From an uncultured Collinsella sp. (GTDB lineage: Bacteria > Actinomycetota > Coriobacteriia > Coriobacteriales > Coriobacteriaceae), in contig CABULX010000129.1 of NCBI GenBank assembly GCA_902492545.1, positions 1 to 5,582 on the forward strand: DNA of 5,582 nt. The letters are read 5' to 3'. Shown here piece by piece: positions 1 through 5,512 of the stretch. A program made the position numbers and the translations under genes. Below the pieces are notes generated by a model. That model saw only the letters and a program-made list of their open reading frames with translations, was not told the DNA's origin and made no database searches. How positions within the stretch are numbered: position 1 is the first letter of the stretch; every line of letters begins with the position of its first letter.

Positions 1-76
1 AGGGGCATAAAGCAGTTGAGCGAAAACGGTTTGCCCCTTTGCCGTTCGCTCGAGGATCATGTCCCCCTTTTCCGCG

Positions 77-120
77 GAAACCCCGGCAGTTGCGAAGAGC
101 TGCCGGGGTTTCTGTCGTTT
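77..120 (+). terminator. Intrinsic terminator of an upstream gene outside the window
   Basis: A 9 bp perfect GC-rich stem, CCCCGGCAG (81-89) with CTGCCGGGG (100-108), encloses a 10-nt loop. It extends outward through AAA/TTT (78-80 with 109-111) and G77-C112 to 13 continuous Watson-Crick pairs. A T-rich stretch (TTTCTGTCGTTT, 109-120) follows on the plus strand. The only identified gene to its right reads away from it, so it most likely ends a plus-strand transcript entering from the left. A TAA at 8-10 could be that gene's stop, but too little sequence is present to tell. The A-tract at 78-80 gives it weak bidirectional character. Confidence 0.85.
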
Positions 121-171
121 GTGAGGCTAAGTCGGTACGCAGCGATCGAGACCTTGAGCCGCAAACCCACC

Positions 172-186
172 GTGCGCAATGCGCAC
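172..186. repeat. Short perfect inverted repeat upstream of the gluQ promoter
   Basis: GTGCGC (172-177) and GCGCAC (181-186) are perfect complements separated by AAT. The repeat lies about 50 bp upstream of the putative gluQ -10 box. There is no T-tract, so it is not a terminator. It could be an operator or activator half-site pair, or chance in GC-rich DNA. Apart from this repeat I see nothing in 121-235. Confidence 0.3.
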
Positions 187-235
187 CGCCGCCAACTTGT
201 GAGCGCGGCAACGCCTTCCCTGCCAAGCCCCGCGC

Positions 236-241
236 TATACT
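236..241 (+). promoter_or_regulatory. -10 box (TATACT) of a probably leaderless gluQ transcript
   Basis: TATACT is one base from the TATAAT consensus. Seven nt separate its last base from the A of the ATG at 249, so transcription would start at or within a base or two of the start codon. No purine-rich Shine-Dalgarno sequence precedes the ATG; the stretch is TCATCCGC. No good -35 is visible at 17 bp spacing (GCCTTC at 213-218). Leaderless mRNAs are common in actinobacteria. The spacing is seen directly; leaderless initiation is inferred. Confidence 0.6.
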
Positions 242-248
242 CATCCGC

Positions 249-1250
249 ATGGATATCAAAACACGCAACATAGCAACGCCCGCCGCGGACGCACCAGCAA
301 CGGCAGCGCCCACCCCCGTCGTGGGCCGCTTTGCCCCGTCGCCCTCGGGCCGCATGCACCTGGGCAACGTGTTCAGCTGCCTGTGCGCATGGCTTTCGGC
401 CCGCAGCCAGGGCGGCAGCATCGTGTTACGCATTGAGGACCTGGACGATCGCTGCAAGCGCCCCGAACTTGCCACTCAATTGATTGACGACCTGGCCTGG
501 CTGGGGCTGGAGTGGGACGAAGGCCCCTACTACCAGCACGACCGCCTGGACTTGTACGAGGACGCCCTGCGCCAGTTGCAATACGCCGGCCTCACCTATC
601 CCTGCTTTTGCACGCGCGCCGAGCTCCACGCCGCGAGCGCACCGCACGCGAGCGACGGCACGCCCATCTACCGTGGCGCCTGCCGAAGTCTTTCGGCCGA
701 GGAGGTGGCCCGTCGCAGCGCCCTGCGCGCCCCGGCCACACGTCTGTGCGTGCCCACCGTCGACGACCTCGCAGACGACGTGATCGAATTTGTGGATCGC
801 ACGTACGGCGCCCAATGCGAAGCACTCGCCACCGAGTGCGGCGACTTTTTGGTGCGCCGCAGCGACGGCGTGTTTGCCTATCAGCTAGCCGTGGTGGTCG
901 ACGACGCTGCCATGGGCGTCACCGAGGTCGTGCGCGGATGCGACCTGCTGGGGTCCACGCCGCGCCAGATCTATCTGCAGCACCTGTTGGGACTGCCCAC
1001 GCCGCACTACGCACATATTCCGCTGCTCATGGCACCGGACGGCCGCCGCCTTTCCAAACGAGACCGCGATCTGGACCTGGGCGAACTCCGCGCCCGCTTT
1101 GGCACGCCCGAAGCGCTGCTGGGCTGGCTCGCCGGACAAACAGGCATCGCACCGGGCACCACGCCGCGCTCTGCCGAGCAGCTGGTCGAGCATTTTAGCT
1201 GGGATGTTATCCGCAAGCACAGGGAAAACATCACCGTAACGGCTGAGTAA
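249..1250 (+). CDS. gluQ: Glutamyl-Q tRNA(Asp) synthetase (GluQ-RS)
   Basis: This 333-aa protein belongs to the class I GluRS-like family that attaches glutamate to the queuosine at wobble position 34 of tRNA(Asp), rather than charging a tRNA 3' end. Visible signatures are the HIGH-type motif in FAPSPSGRMHLGN (28-40), the IEDLD motif (62-66), and the family zinc site: C119-x-C121 paired with Y141-x-G-x-C145 in YPCFCTR...YRGACR. The KMSK-type motif RLSKR is at 267-271. The chain ends soon after the catalytic fold, so the anticodon-binding domain of true GluRS is absent, which separates it from gltX. Length is slightly above the usual ~290-310. The surplus lies mainly in an Ala/Thr/Pro-rich N-terminal stretch of about 23 residues before VVGRFAPS. 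ATG 249 is preferred because of the TATACT box 7 nt upstream. The frame is open further upstream, but that sequence runs through the terminator. A GTG at 321 would remove the extension but has no ribosome binding site. It converges with the downstream minus-strand gene. Confidence 0.93.
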   Translation: MDIKTRNIATPAADAPATAAPTPVVGRFAPSPSGRMHLGNVFSCLCAWLSARSQGGSIVLRIEDLDDRCKRPELATQLIDDLAWLGLEWDEGPYYQHDRLDLYEDALRQLQYAGLTYPCFCTRAELHAASAPHASDGTPIYRGACRSLSAEEVARRSALRAPATRLCVPTVDDLADDVIEFVDRTYGAQCEALATECGDFLVRRSDGVFAYQLAVVVDDAAMGVTEVVRGCDLLGSTPRQIYLQHLLGLPTPHYAHIPLLMAPDGRRLSKRDRDLDLGELRARFGTPEALLGWLAGQTGIAPGTTPRSAEQLVEHFSWDVIRKHRENITVTAE

Positions 1251-1265
1251 TCAGGCACTCCACCC

Positions 1266-1991
1266 CTACGCAACATCCCAGGGCCGGAGTTCGTCACCCA
1301 GGCGAACGATGCAGTCGTAGAGCACGGTATGGCGCTCGGCCGGGTTGGCATCCCGATGAAAATGCCCGTAATACCAGCGTTTGTAGTCCATACGATCTTC
1401 CAGCTCATCGAAAAATGCCGTAAGTCGATCAACCGTGGGGCAATTCCAGCCGGGTGCCGGATAAAGCGTGGGCGAAAGCATGCGCGTAGAGCAGGTGTGG
1501 GTGATCACGTAGTCGACCTTCCAGCCCATGCTGTCGAGCTTTGCCCGCGCCTCCTCAAAGTTGCGCTCGTCCGGCAGCTCCTGCGGCCACCAGCTGGAAT
1601 AGGGAATGCGGTATTCCTTGTCCACGCTCGTGGCGCCGCCCATGGTAAAAATCGTTGAGCCGTCGAGCTCAAAAACCTCGCCGCGCGTCAAGCGCCGTAT
1701 GGGAGAGGTGTCCGACAGGCGCTGTGTCAACCCACCGTGCCACAGCTCCATGGGACGCTCCGCCCAGTGATCGAAACGCTCGTGGTTGCCGTCGACGAAC
1801 AGCACGGTATAGGGGCGCGACTCCAGCCAAGAGATGTCGTCACATTCCTCGGCGGAGAAATCCCACGGAAAGCCAAAGTCGCCGGCAATGATGAGATAGT
1901 CGTCGCTCGTCAGGCTTTCCCCAAGATCCCAATCGCGCAGCTTTTGCATGTCGAGGCCGCCGTGAATATCGCCCGTCACATAGACCGTCAT
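1266..1991 (-). CDS. Calcineurin-like metallophosphoesterase
   Basis: This 241-aa soluble protein has the complete motif series of the dinuclear-metal phosphoesterase superfamily: GDIHGG (D8, H10), GDFG (G37-D38), GNHE (N69, H70, E71), THTCS (H165) and GHFH (H210, H212). These residues coordinate two divalent metals and hydrolyse phosphomono- or diesters. The substrate cannot be read from the sequence; stand-alone enzymes of this size vary widely. No signal peptide or membrane segment is visible, so it should be cytoplasmic. The start chosen is ATG at 1991-1989, where the protein begins MTVYVTGDIHGG, as is usual for the family. GGTGA lies about 5 nt upstream. An in-frame ATG at 2027 would add 12 residues with no family resemblance and no SD. 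The gene lies 78 bp downstream of the small membrane-protein gene on the same strand. I see no terminator or convincing promoter between them, so they may be co-transcribed. Its TAG stop is 15 bp from the gluQ stop. Confidence 0.92.
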   Translation of the reverse strand: MTVYVTGDIHGGLDMQKLRDWDLGESLTSDDYLIIAGDFGFPWDFSAEECDDISWLESRPYTVLFVDGNHERFDHWAERPMELWHGGLTQRLSDTSPIRRLTRGEVFELDGSTIFTMGGATSVDKEYRIPYSSWWPQELPDERNFEEARAKLDSMGWKVDYVITHTCSTRMLSPTLYPAPGWNCPTVDRLTAFFDELEDRMDYKRWYYGHFHRDANPAERHTVLYDCIVRLGDELRPWDVA

Positions 1992-2069
1992 CGAATCACC
2001 ACTTCCCTGTAAATCGCTAGCCCGCATTCTGCACGATCGCCAAGCAAACCGTTCCAGCCCTTCCGTCCC

Positions 2070-2315
2070 TTAGGGCTTACCCTTCGTTCTTCCATCCAAA
2101 CGGGTCAAGTACCCAAAAACCAGATCGAGCACGCCGCCGGTCATCATGGCGCCGGCAAGGGCTATGCAAACGTGCAGGGAACTGGCACTTCGAAGCACGT
2201 CGAATGGCCCCAGAACAGCCAGCAGCGCGACCGCTGCGCCGGCCACGCACAGCGCAAGACACGGCCCCGCGTCCTTGACGCACTTCTTTGCGAGGTGCTT
2301 GGTGTTGTCACTCAT
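2070..2315 (-). CDS. Small two-TM membrane protein, unknown function
   Basis: The predicted product is 81 aa. A short charged N-terminus (MSDNTKHLAKK) is followed by a hydrophobic segment at about 19-37, a short polar connector, a second hydrophobic segment at about 48-70, and a basic tail (RTKGK). This is a helical hairpin, probably with both ends in the cytoplasm by the positive-inside rule. I do not recognise the family and see no catalytic motif. The start is ATG 2315-2313, supported by AAGGAG on the minus strand at 2331-2326 (spacing 10 nt, slightly long). The frame is open upstream, but that stretch is not protein-like. Cysteines at 12, 19, 23 and 50 sit in or beside the membrane segments. 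The phosphoesterase gene follows on the same strand. The coding call rests on the SD and the paired hydrophobic segments rather than on homology. Confidence 0.65.
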   Translation of the reverse strand: MSDNTKHLAKKCVKDAGPCLALCVAGAAVALLAVLGPFDVLRSASSLHVCIALAGAMMTGGVLDLVFGYLTRLDGRTKGKP

Positions 2316-2325
2316 CGATATTGAA

Positions 2326-2331
2326 CTCCTT
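2326..2331 (-). promoter_or_regulatory. Ribosome binding site AAGGAG for the small membrane protein
   Basis: The minus strand reads AAGGAG followed by 10 nt and the ATG at 2315. It is the best SD match on this strand near the ORF. It selects the 81-residue start over the longer open frame that extends upstream to 2465. Confidence 0.6.
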
Positions 2332-2475
2332 AGAGGATCGTTGTTCAGGTACGTGCCGCCGCGGCAGAGCCGGACGGCAGGGTAAGTGTCACATGTCGTG
2401 CGGACATCAATGGAGAAACCGCCTGCTCGACCAACCTTTGACGCCGTTTTGCACCGGCACCACATCCCCCGCTAT

Positions 2476-2657
2476 CGAGGTCTAATACTTTTCCGCGAAG
2501 TGAACGGCTGTTTTTGGACCCCTGAAGCATCCACATTTTTCGGCGGTGAAATCGCAGAATTCTGGCATTAAAACCGCAGGAAACGGCAACCGGAAAGTGT
2601 CGATGCTCCGGGGGTCCGTTTTCACTCGTTCACTTCTCGGAAAAGTATTAGACCTCG
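2476..2657. repeat. 182 bp imperfect palindrome (mobile-element remnant or large hairpin)
   Basis: The outer arms are CGAGGTCTAATACTTTTCCG... (2476-2506) and the complementary ...CGGAAAAGTATTAGACCTCG (2627-2657). They match at 30 of 31 positions; the single mismatch is C2496 opposite T2637. Pairing continues without gaps toward the centre: GGACCCC (2516-2522) with GGGGTCC (2611-2617), and GCATC (2527-2531) with GATGC (2602-2606). In total 55 of 68 positions per arm are Watson-Crick pairs. The central ~45 bp (2544-2589) pair only weakly and contain the self-complementary CAGAATTCTG (2555-2564). There is no ORF for a transposase and no clear target-site duplication. It could be a MITE-like non-autonomous element, two inverted copies of a ~65 bp dispersed repeat, or a structured RNA. 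Confidence 0.85.
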
Positions 2658-2725
2658 CTGCTAGCTACCCAGAAGGACACCTCTCTCTTCCCTACTGCCA
2701 CCCAAAAACTCATCCAACATTAATC

Positions 2726-2753
2726 TTGGCTCAAGAATCGCTTAATCTATAAC
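2726..2753 (+). promoter_or_regulatory. Putative sigma70-type promoter of the DUF4342/two-component operon
   Basis: TTGGCT (2726-2731; consensus TTGACA) is followed by a 16 bp spacer and TATAAC (2748-2753; consensus TATAAT). Transcription would start near 2760, giving a leader of about 110 nt. A second -10-like TATAGA at 2760-2765 has no matching -35. This is the only reasonable promoter before the operon, and it lies about 70 bp past the palindrome. Confidence 0.5.
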
Positions 2754-2860
2754 CTGCACTATAGAGTTCGACCAAGGGCGGGGCGGCACCGCGCAACGCA
2801 GGCCGCCGAACACAACGCTCGCGCCCGGGTAGATCGCCCGGCGTCGCGCCCATCGAACGA

Positions 2861-2865
2861 AAGGA
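2861..2865 (+). promoter_or_regulatory. Ribosome binding site (AAGGA) for the UBA-like/DUF4342 gene
   Basis: AAGGA sits 6 nt before the ATG at 2872, an optimal distance. It shows that this gene, unlike gluQ, uses a conventional leadered start. Confidence 0.75.
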
Positions 2866-2871
2866 CAGGTC

Positions 2872-3414
2872 ATGGACGACCTCGAAAAAGTTGAAACCAT
2901 CCGCACCAAGTGCAGCGTGAGCTACACCGATGCCAAGGCCGCACTCGACGCCGCCGACGGTAACGTTCTGGATGCCATCATTTGGCTCGAGTCGCAGGGC
3001 AAGACCCAGACCACGTCGGCGCACGCCGCCACCGAGTCCGCGCCAGTCGATGAGCCCTCTGCCGAGATGGTCGCCGCGCAGGCAGCCTACGAAAAGTCGA
3101 GCGAAAAGACCGACTTCTCCAAGAAGATGGACAGCGTGTGGGAGTACCTCAAAAAGCTCTTCCGCCTGAGCCTGGACACCAAGTTTATTGCCACGCGCCG
3201 CGACGCGATCATCCTCAACATTCCCATCCTGATCCCCATTGTCGCGCTGTTTGCCTGGGGCGCCACGATATGGCTGATGCTGCTTGGCCTGTTCTTTGGC
3301 ATGCGCTACCGCATCGACAGCGACGGCGACGTGCCCGGCAGCATCAACAACCTTATGAATCACGCTGCCGATGCCGCGGACGACATCAAGCAAAATCTCA
3401 ACGACGACAAGTAA
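2872..3414 (+). CDS. UBA/EF-Ts-N-like domain plus DUF4342 membrane protein
   Basis: The product is 180 aa. Residues 2-42 (LEKVETIRTKCSVSYTDAKA...VLDAIIWLE) form a three-helix UBA/TS-N-type domain of the kind found at the N-terminus of EF-Ts and NAC proteins. A low-complexity Ala/Ser/Thr/Glu linker (about 43-80) and an amphipathic, lysine-rich stretch (82-104) follow. Residues 105-149 resemble DUF4342: a basic strand ending in RRDAIILNIP, then a hydrophobic segment at about 112-143 and FGMRYRID. The C-terminal tail is polar and acidic (LMNHAADAADDIKQNLNDDK). It is probably a membrane-associated protein with its UBA-like domain in the cytoplasm. Proteins with this pairing are widespread but of unknown function. 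The start is fixed by AAGGA 6 nt upstream. It is the first gene of an operon, 18 bp before the response regulator, which suggests a link to that signalling system. A role as adaptor or sensor accessory is inference only. Confidence 0.85.
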   Translation: MDDLEKVETIRTKCSVSYTDAKAALDAADGNVLDAIIWLESQGKTQTTSAHAATESAPVDEPSAEMVAAQAAYEKSSEKTDFSKKMDSVWEYLKKLFRLSLDTKFIATRRDAIILNIPILIPIVALFAWGATIWLMLLGLFFGMRYRIDSDGDVPGSINNLMNHAADAADDIKQNLNDDK

Positions 3415-3432
3415 TCGCAGACGGGGGCACGC

Positions 3433-4212
3433 ATGGCACGGATCCTGATCGTAGAGGACGAGGAGAAAATCGCCCGCTTTGTGACGCTCGAGCTGGAGCA
3501 CGAGGGCTACCAGGTGGAGCACGCCGCCGACGGCCGCACCGCCGTGGACCTGGCGCTGGAGCGCGACTACGATCTGATTCTGCTCGATGTGCTGTTGCCG
3601 CAGCTCAACGGCATGGAGGTACTGCGACGCGTCCGCAAGCACAAGGATGTACCGGTGATCATGGTCACCGCGCGCGATGCCGTGATGGACAAGGTGGCCG
3701 GGCTCGATGCCGGCGCCGACGATTACCTGACCAAGCCGTTTGCGATTGAGGAGCTGTTCGCACGGATCCGCGTGGCGCTGAAGCGCTCGGAGGCCGTGCG
3801 GGCGGCTTCGGGCGTTGGCGGCGTTGGGGCGGACGTAGCGAGCGGCACGGGCGTCGGCGCCGCTGCGATACCCCCGGTCAGCGACTCGGCCCAGGCTTCC
3901 GCCTCGCCCTCCCCCGCTACGCTCACCGTTGGCTCAGTCGTGCTCGACCCCGACCGCCGCGAAGTCACGGTCGGCGGCTCGCCCATCGCGCTCACGGCCC
4001 GCGAGTTCGATGTCCTCGCCCTGCTTATGGCGCATGCCGAGACCGTGCTCACGCGCGAGCGCATCGCGCACGAAGCGCTGGGCTACGAATACGTGGGCGA
4101 CACCAACAACGTCGACGTACACATCGCGCACCTGCGTGCCAAGATCGAGGACGCCGGCAGCGCCCGCATCATCCAGACCGTGCGCGGGGTGGGCTATGTC
4201 TGCCGTGCGTAA
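3433..4212 (+). CDS. OmpR/PhoB-family DNA-binding response regulator
   Basis: The product is 259 aa. The receiver domain (1-118) has the acidic pair E8-D9, the phospho-acceptor D52 in LILLDVLLP, switch residue T79 and K101 in YLTKPF. All required residues are present, so it should be phosphorylatable. The C-terminal winged-helix domain (about 161-258) has the usual PLTAREFDVL-type motif (here IALTAREFDVL) and ends in the family hallmark IQTVRGVGYV. Receiver wording (ARFVTLELEHEGY, KVAGLDAGADDYLTKPF) resembles the ArlR/CsrR subgroup, but I do not assign a symbol. The linker at 119-161 is about 43 residues, rich in Gly/Ala/Ser/Val, against roughly 10-20 in most family members. This explains the excess over the typical 225-235 aa. 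ATG 3433 is preceded by a G-rich SD-like run (3423-3427). The partner kinase gene overlaps its 3' end by 17 bp. Confidence 0.95.
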   Translation: MARILIVEDEEKIARFVTLELEHEGYQVEHAADGRTAVDLALERDYDLILLDVLLPQLNGMEVLRRVRKHKDVPVIMVTARDAVMDKVAGLDAGADDYLTKPFAIEELFARIRVALKRSEAVRAASGVGGVGADVASGTGVGAAAIPPVSDSAQASASPSPATLTVGSVVLDPDRREVTVGGSPIALTAREFDVLALLMAHAETVLTRERIAHEALGYEYVGDTNNVDVHIAHLRAKIEDAGSARIIQTVRGVGYVCRA

Positions 4213-5491
4213 CGCCGAGGCCAAGCGCGTCACCTCCATCGCCCGCGCCATCAACTGGGGCTATATGTGGCGCCGCCTGATGAGCTACGTCTGGCTCGAT
4301 CTGTTGCTGTTGGTTATTGCGGCGGCGATCCTCGTCTATGGATACAACCAGACGCTGCCCGACGGCGCGTTTACCGCAGGATGGATCCCCAGCGCCACCG
4401 TTCACGGCATGACGCTGACGCCTGCGCGCGACTGGGACCCGGCGACGCTCATCTATACCGTCGAGCTTGCGCATACCACCAAGACCTTCCCCCTCGCGCA
4501 GGACCTCGTCACGCTATGGCCTCTCTACCTTGTCGTTGTGGGTTGGCAGGTCATCAGCGTGCTCAACATGCTCGGCGGCGCCCGCCGCGTGCGCCGCACC
4601 ATGGCGCCGCTCAACGATCTGGCCCTGCGCGTGGACGAACTCGGCCGCATGCAGCTCTCCGGCGGCAAGATGGAAACGCTGGAACAGGCCATCGAGCGCG
4701 CAAGCGTCGACTCGCCGAGCGTCACCACCGGCGACGCCGACCTGGCAAGCATCGAGGTCGCGCTCAACCGCCTGCTGCGCCAGATGCAAGAGGCAAAGCT
4801 GCAGCAGATGCGCTTTGTCAACGATGCGAGCCACGAACTGCGCACGCCCATCGCGGTGATTCAGGGCTACGTGAATATGCTCGACCGCTGGGGCAAAGAC
4901 GACCCGGACGTGCTGGCGGAATCTATCGCATCCCTCAAGGCCGAAAGCGAGCACATGCAGGAGCTCGTGGAGCAGCTGCTGTTTTTGGCGCGCGGCGATG
5001 CCGGGCGCACGGTCCTGCGGCGCGCGAATACCAACCTGGCCGCACTGGTCGGCGAGGTATGCGAGGAATCGCAGATGATCGATGCCGCGCACACGTATCG
5101 GCTGGCGTACGACGCCGCGCTTGTCAGCGACCCGCGCTGTGACGCGCCCGTTGACGTGGCACTCGTGAAGCAGGCTCTGCGCGTGATCGTGCAAAACGCC
5201 GCCAAGTATTCGGACGCGGGCACGTCCGTCACATTTGGCATAACGCCCGATGCGGGCATGGGCACGATCGACATAAGTGTTGAGGACGAGGGTATCGGCA
5301 TGAACCAGGAATCCGCAGCTCACGCGTTTGAACGGTTCTACCGCGCCGACAACGCACGCGATGCCGGCGCGCAGGGCTCGGGTCTGGGACTTGCCATTGC
5401 CAAGTGGATCGTCGATAGCCATGGTGGTGTCATTGGCGTGACCTCAGTCGAGGGCGTCGGCAGCCGCTTTACGATTCGCCTGCCGCGGTAG
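4196..5491 (+). CDS. Two-TM sensor histidine kinase, partner of the upstream regulator
   Basis: The product is 431 aa. A cytoplasmic N-terminus (1-30) leads to TM1 (about 31-50), a short extracytoplasmic sensor loop (51-103, about 55 residues) and TM2 (about 104-126). A basic juxtamembrane stretch (RRVRRT) and a degenerate HAMP-like region (about 130-200) follow. The DHp H-box is FVNDASHELRTP with phospho-accepting H213. The HATPase domain shows the N box (N334 in VIVQNAAKYS), the G1 box DEGIG (364-368), the F box FERFYRAD (378-385) and the G2 box GSGLGL (394-398 region). All catalytic boxes are intact, so it should autophosphorylate and pass phosphate to D52 of the regulator. ATG 4196 overlaps the regulator stop by 17 bp; a G-rich stretch (GGGGTGGG, 4186-4193) just upstream may act as SD and couple translation. 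ATG 4265 is a shorter alternative that keeps TM1. The small sensor loop has no recognised ligand-binding fold, so the signal is unknown. It is the last gene of the operon. Confidence 0.95.
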   Translation: MSAVRNAEAKRVTSIARAINWGYMWRRLMSYVWLDLLLLVIAAAILVYGYNQTLPDGAFTAGWIPSATVHGMTLTPARDWDPATLIYTVELAHTTKTFPLAQDLVTLWPLYLVVVGWQVISVLNMLGGARRVRRTMAPLNDLALRVDELGRMQLSGGKMETLEQAIERASVDSPSVTTGDADLASIEVALNRLLRQMQEAKLQQMRFVNDASHELRTPIAVIQGYVNMLDRWGKDDPDVLAESIASLKAESEHMQELVEQLLFLARGDAGRTVLRRANTNLAALVGEVCEESQMIDAAHTYRLAYDAALVSDPRCDAPVDVALVKQALRVIVQNAAKYSDAGTSVTFGITPDAGMGTIDISVEDEGIGMNQESAAHAFERFYRADNARDAGAQGSGLGLAIAKWIVDSHGGVIGVTSVEGVGSRFTIRLPR

Positions 5492-5512
5492 AAAGCCCCT
5501 CGGCATAATCAG

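Larger units (their letters stand above)
2316..2871. other. 556 bp divergent intergenic region
   Basis: This gap lies between the start of the minus-strand membrane-protein gene and the start of the plus-strand operon. From left to right it holds the membrane-protein RBS, about 140 bp without recognisable signals (2335-2475), the 182 bp palindrome (2476-2657), about 70 bp of T/C-rich sequence, a promoter candidate (2726-2753) and a GC-rich leader. The short open frames here have no SD and no protein-like composition, and several run through the palindrome, so I call no gene. No convincing promoter for the minus-strand pair was found. Confidence 0.7.

Noticed and set aside
39..248. Upstream extension of the gluQ frame
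   Set aside because: The added residues are not family-like and cross the terminator. The -10 box at 236-241 lies inside this extension, so ATG 249 is the better start.
16..273. Open frame from a TTG at the left end (85 codons)
   Set aside because: It runs through the strong terminator hairpin at 77-112, has no SD and no protein-like composition, and overlaps the gluQ promoter and start.
2476..2657. The palindrome as a CRISPR array or a simple terminator
   Set aside because: There are no regularly spaced direct repeats. The size, long arms and large centre do not fit a Rho-independent terminator, and no U-tract follows the arms.
2386..2752. Two overlapping short plus-strand open frames spanning the palindrome
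   Set aside because: They lack an SD and protein-like composition, and are accounted for by the inverted repeat.
2731..3642. Long minus-strand open frame (303 codons) opposite the DUF4342 and regulator genes
   Set aside because: It is an antisense shadow of high-GC codon bias in two well-supported plus-strand genes. No motif and no SD support it.
4514..5422. Long minus-strand open frame (302 codons) opposite the histidine kinase
   Set aside because: The plus strand encodes a complete histidine kinase with all catalytic boxes. The antisense frame is a composition artefact.
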